A DNA stretch of 64,000 nucleotides from Clostridium felsineum DSM 794 (lineage in GTDB: Bacteria; Bacillota; Clostridia; Clostridiales; Clostridiaceae). A program made the translations under genes and the position numbers. Each line of letters opens with the position of its first letter. Within the stretch, counting starts at the first letter, position 1. The stretch spans positions 496,001 to 560,000 of the forward strand of contig NZ_CP096980.1 in the NCBI RefSeq assembly GCF_002006355.2. The letters are read 5' to 3'. The notes beneath the pieces are model-generated. The model saw only the letters and a list, made by a program, of their open reading frames with translations. It was not told where the DNA came from and made no database searches. Below are positions 60,861-64,000 of this stretch, in pieces.

Positions 60861-63800
60861 ATGCAAGATTCATTAATAAAGTATTTATTTGAACTAAGAA
60901 ATATAAAAAACAAAGGAATAAATTATATATACGGTGAGAACAAAGAAGAATTTATTTCTTATCATGATTTATATATTAAGAGTAAAACTATGGCACAATA
61001 TTTAAAAAAAATACCATTCGATAAAATAGTATTGCAAATTCAGGAAACTAGAGAATTTATTTATTCAGTTTGGGCATGTCTTTTTGCAAACAAGGTTATC
61101 ATACCGATTAAATTTAGTGAAAGCAAAGAACAAGCTAATGTGGTATATAATATTTTAAATATGAGTGAGAAAAATGGAGTAATTCTCGATAAAGAAAATG
61201 ATTTGTTAAATGATGCAATAGTTGATAAAAAGGTAATTTGGCTATCAGAAATTTTATCATGTGATTCTGATTTTGAATATGATAGTTGTGAAAATTCCAA
61301 TTGGGAGGATCCTATTTTAATACAATTTTCATCAGGTTCAACAGGTAAACCTAAGGGAGTAATAACAACAAATAAGAATTTAATACTCAATATGAATTGG
61401 ATGATAGAAGAATACAGTTATGGAAAACAAGATAAAAATTCTGAAGCAAAGATAATTGATTGGATTCCACTTACTCACAATTTAGGAATGATTGTGGGAC
61501 ATTTTGCTACTGTCATGAGAGGTATTGATGAATATGTAATTCCTACAAAGATGTTCATTGCAAATCCTATGTTATTATTAGAAAAAATAGATGAACATAG
61601 AATAACAACTTTTCATTCACCAAACTTTGGATTAGATTTGATTTCAAAATGTGCAGCTAACTATGATAAAAAAGAACTTGATTTAAGTTGTTTGTCGGTA
61701 ATTTCCATAGGTGCAGAAAGGGTTTCAAGTGATAGCTGTGAAAACTTTATAAAGTGTATGAGTAAATTTAATATGCCTTCAACAGCAGTTCAGCCTGGAT
61801 ATGGATTATCTGAAGCCACAGTTATTGTAAGTGATGCAAAGAATCGTGATTTTGTGGCAAGGTATTTAAATCGAAATAAATTGTCTATAGGAGATAGAAT
61901 AGAAGAGATAGATAAAACTGATAGTAGAGCAGTTTGTTTTGTGGAAGTAGGAAAGGTTTATGGATGTTGTAAATTAATTGTAACAGATGATGATGGACAA
62001 ATATTAGAGGATGGCTATGTAGGCAGAATTAAGCTTAAGGGTGATACAATTTCTCAAGGATACTATTTAGGGGAAAATAAAATAGGAAAACTTGAAGTAG
62101 ATGATCTTGGCTGGTTTGATACAGGGGATATCGGATTTGTAATTAACAACTTTCTTACGATTATCGGAAGAAGTAAAGATGTCATTATAATTAACGGTAA
62201 GAATGTATACCCCAATGATTTTGAGGCTATTATTTGTGAAAGCTTAAATATACCTAAGGCTTTTGTAGCAGTTACAGGTATTTATAATAATGCGGAAAGT
62301 GTTGATGAAATAGTAGCTTTTATAAAAAATAATATTGCAAATGTTGAGGACGCCACTAATATTGTAAAAAGAAAAGTGAAAAATAGAACTGGTTACAATA
62401 TAAAGGATGTTGTATTTATTGATGAAATACCAAAAACCTCTAATGGAAAAATTATGCGATATAAATTAGTGGAGATGTATAATAGTAAAAATAATGGTAA
62501 CGATAAGAAAGCTAATAAGAAAAAATTAGTTAGTAAAGTAATGCGGATAATAAGAGAAGTAATTGAGGATGATACAATTGAGGCTACTGATGAAATTTTC
62601 GATTATAATATATCATCTATCAAGATAATGCGTATAGTTAGTTTAATAAAAACTAAGCTGGGTTATGACGGAAAAATAAAAAATTGGATTAATAGTGAGA
62701 CTTTCCATGATTTTATAAAGACATTACGCGAGGGAAAAGAAGAAGTAAGTGAGCTTATAGCCTTAGAAAGTAATAATCAGTATAATGAATTTGAACTTAG
62801 TAGTGTGCAGATGGCATATTTGGTTGGAAGAAATGCTGATTTTGAATTAGGAAATACATCAACTCATGCATATATAGAAATTGAAGCTAATCTTGATATT
62901 GAAAAGTTTAATAATAGTGTTCAAAAAGTGATAGAAAAGCAACCAATGCTTAGAACTATTGTAATGAGTAGTGGGAAGCAAAAGATTTTAGAAAAAGTTG
63001 AACCATATAACATAGAAGTTATAGATATATCATCAAAAGACAAAGTAGAAAAGGAAAAAATTATAGTTGAAGAGAGACATAAAACAGAAAGCTTTGTTTT
63101 TGATGCAAATAAGTGGCCATTATTTGAATTTAAGGCAATAAAATTAGATGAAAATTTATATGAATTAATGTTTGGAATTGATATGCTCATTGCAGATGGT
63201 GCAAGTATTCAATTGATATTTAAGCAGATATATGATGTATATAATGGAAAAGAATTAAGAGATAAGAGGGTTACTTTTAAAGACTATATTATGTACATAA
63301 AAAATTTGAAAAATAGCAGTAAATATATTGCAGATAAAAAATACTGGGAGACTAAAGTTAGGGACATGGAGTCACCAGCAAATTTGCCATTGAAAAATCG
63401 TATAGGTGCTGTGAAGACACCTTTATTTGGACGTAAAAGTTATTCTTTAGATAAGGAAAAATGGAGAATACTAACGGATAATGCTCAAAAAAACAATGTT
63501 AGAGTAACGTATATATTATTATATGCTTATGCAAAAGTATTAAGTAAATGGAGTAATCAAAGGAAACTAACAATTAATACAACTGTATTTAATAGACCTC
63601 AAATTCATGAAGATATTAACAGTATAGTTGGAGATTTTACAACATTAATGCTTGTTACTATAGATACAGATAAGTATAAAAATATTTATAAAGCAGCTAA
63701 ATATGTACAAGATGAGTTTTTAGATAGTATTGAACATAAGGATTATGATGGAGTAAATGTTGTAAGAGATTATTGTAAATATAATAATATAAGTTTTAAA

Positions 63801-64000
63801 TCAGCAGTAATGCCAATTGTGTTTACTTCTATGTTATTTGGTGAGAATAATGAATTTAATAATTTCGTCGAAAAAATAGGACAGGTAAAACACTTATCCA
63901 GTCAAACATCGCAAGTATACCTTGATTATCAAGTAACCGAAACTGAAAATGAAGTTCTATTAACTTGGGATTATGTGAAAAATTTGTTCGATGAAGATGT
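60861..64000 (+). CDS. FAAL - PCP - heterocyclization (Cy) NRPS protein, 3' end beyond the window
   Basis: 1046 complete codons are visible and the frame stays open. 1-545: a second AMP ligase, closely related along its length to that of the 56938 protein. About 550-620: carrier domain, phosphopantetheine Ser586 in YNISSIKIM. From about 640: condensation-fold domain starting FELSSVQMAYLVGRN. Its active-site motif at 774-782 is DMLIADGAS, the DxxxxDxxS form of heterocyclization domains, and VGDFTTLML follows. Cy domains condense and cyclise Cys, Ser or Thr to thiazoline or oxazoline. An A-PCP pair should follow outside. Confidence 0.85.
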   Translation, partial: MQDSLIKYLFELRNIKNKGINYIYGENKEEFISYHDLYIKSKTMAQYLKKIPFDKIVLQIQETREFIYSVWACLFANKVIIPIKFSESKEQANVVYNILNMSEKNGVILDKENDLLNDAIVDKKVIWLSEILSCDSDFEYDSCENSNWEDPILIQFSSGSTGKPKGVITTNKNLILNMNWMIEEYSYGKQDKNSEAKIIDWIPLTHNLGMIVGHFATVMRGIDEYVIPTKMFIANPMLLLEKIDEHRITTFHSPNFGLDLISKCAANYDKKELDLSCLSVISIGAERVSSDSCENFIKCMSKFNMPSTAVQPGYGLSEATVIVSDAKNRDFVARYLNRNKLSIGDRIEEIDKTDSRAVCFVEVGKVYGCCKLIVTDDDGQILEDGYVGRIKLKGDTISQGYYLGENKIGKLEVDDLGWFDTGDIGFVINNFLTIIGRSKDVIIINGKNVYPNDFEAIICESLNIPKAFVAVTGIYNNAESVDEIVAFIKNNIANVEDATNIVKRKVKNRTGYNIKDVVFIDEIPKTSNGKIMRYKLVEMYNSKNNGNDKKANKKKLVSKVMRIIREVIEDDTIEATDEIFDYNISSIKIMRIVSLIKTKLGYDGKIKNWINSETFHDFIKTLREGKEEVSELIALESNNQYNEFELSSVQMAYLVGRNADFELGNTSTHAYIEIEANLDIEKFNNSVQKVIEKQPMLRTIVMSSGKQKILEKVEPYNIEVIDISSKDKVEKEKIIVEERHKTESFVFDANKWPLFEFKAIKLDENLYELMFGIDMLIADGASIQLIFKQIYDVYNGKELRDKRVTFKDYIMYIKNLKNSSKYIADKKYWETKVRDMESPANLPLKNRIGAVKTPLFGRKSYSLDKEKWRILTDNAQKNNVRVTYILLYAYAKVLSKWSNQRKLTINTTVFNRPQIHEDINSIVGDFTTLMLVTIDTDKYKNIYKAAKYVQDEFLDSIEHKDYDGVNVVRDYCKYNNISFKSAVMPIVFTSMLFGENNEFNNFVEKIGQVKHLSSQTSQVYLDYQVTETENEVLLTWDYVKNLFDED

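Overview
The window is AT-rich, low-GC Gram-positive DNA. Strong GGAGG ribosome sites, frequent GTG and TTG starts, oxygen-sensitive radical SAM, ferredoxin and 2-enoate reductase enzymes, and clostridial family proteins (CBO0543-like, XRE plus small membrane protein) point to an anaerobic Clostridium. The gene content around 1-9 kb (aldo/keto reductase, deacetylase, cupin, zinc alcohol dehydrogenase, pectin methylesterase, 2-enoate reductase) recalls, from memory only, the C. acetobutylicum / C. felsineum group. No tRNA, rRNA, CRISPR array or intact insertion sequence was seen.

Layout. 0.2-9 kb: nucleotidase, aldo/keto reductase, polysaccharide deacetylase, a KdgF-like cupin, zinc alcohol dehydrogenase, an acetyltransferase plus intracellular pectin methylesterase operon, a YetF protein and a large 2-enoate reductase behind a consensus promoter. 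9-31 kb: small regulator/target units, several with visible operators: PadR; TetR plus MFS exporter; LysR beside a DUF1275 membrane protein; LysR beside a ferredoxin-nitroreductase fusion (11-bp perfect inverted repeat between them); a repeat protein resembling gamma-type spore SASPs; MATE pump; DJ-1 protein; LysR; an S-methylmethionine pair (mmuM/mmuP-like); a relatively GC-rich block (nitroreductase, MDR reductase, TetR); and an lmrAB-like regulator/pump pair. 29-37 kb: a radical SAM/DUF4130 pair, a beta-hydroxyacid dehydrogenase, an iron-sulfur flavoprotein, a small alarmone synthetase, an ABC-F ATPase and an HPP-like membrane protein. 37-48 kb: membrane proteins, a lactonase-like metallo-hydrolase, an orphan SPASM radical SAM enzyme, an XRE/membrane pair, a TauE permease, a secreted GH30 glycosidase and an alpha/beta hydrolase.

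48.06 kb to the window end: one co-directional biosynthetic operon, and the main find. A consensus promoter and a ~300-nt leader precede a type II thioesterase, EtfB, EtfA, a carrier protein, a KAS III-like enzyme, an acyl-CoA-dehydrogenase-like flavoprotein, an amino-acid adenylating ligase, a HemN-like radical SAM enzyme, a second carrier protein, a fatty-acyl-AMP-ligase/ACP/ketosynthase protein without acyltransferase, and a second ligase/PCP protein that runs into a heterocyclization (Cy) domain cut by the window edge. The order carrier, KAS III, dehydrogenase, AMP ligase, carrier matches the pyrrole-2-carboxyl cassette of aminocoumarin antibiotics (CloN1-CloN5). Here it comes with its own electron-transfer flavoprotein, a sensible electron route in an anaerobe. 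The predicted product is a hybrid polyketide/nonribosomal peptide with a proline-derived pyrrole or pyrroline unit and a thiazoline or oxazoline ring. The product is inferred, and I do not recognise the cluster as a described one.
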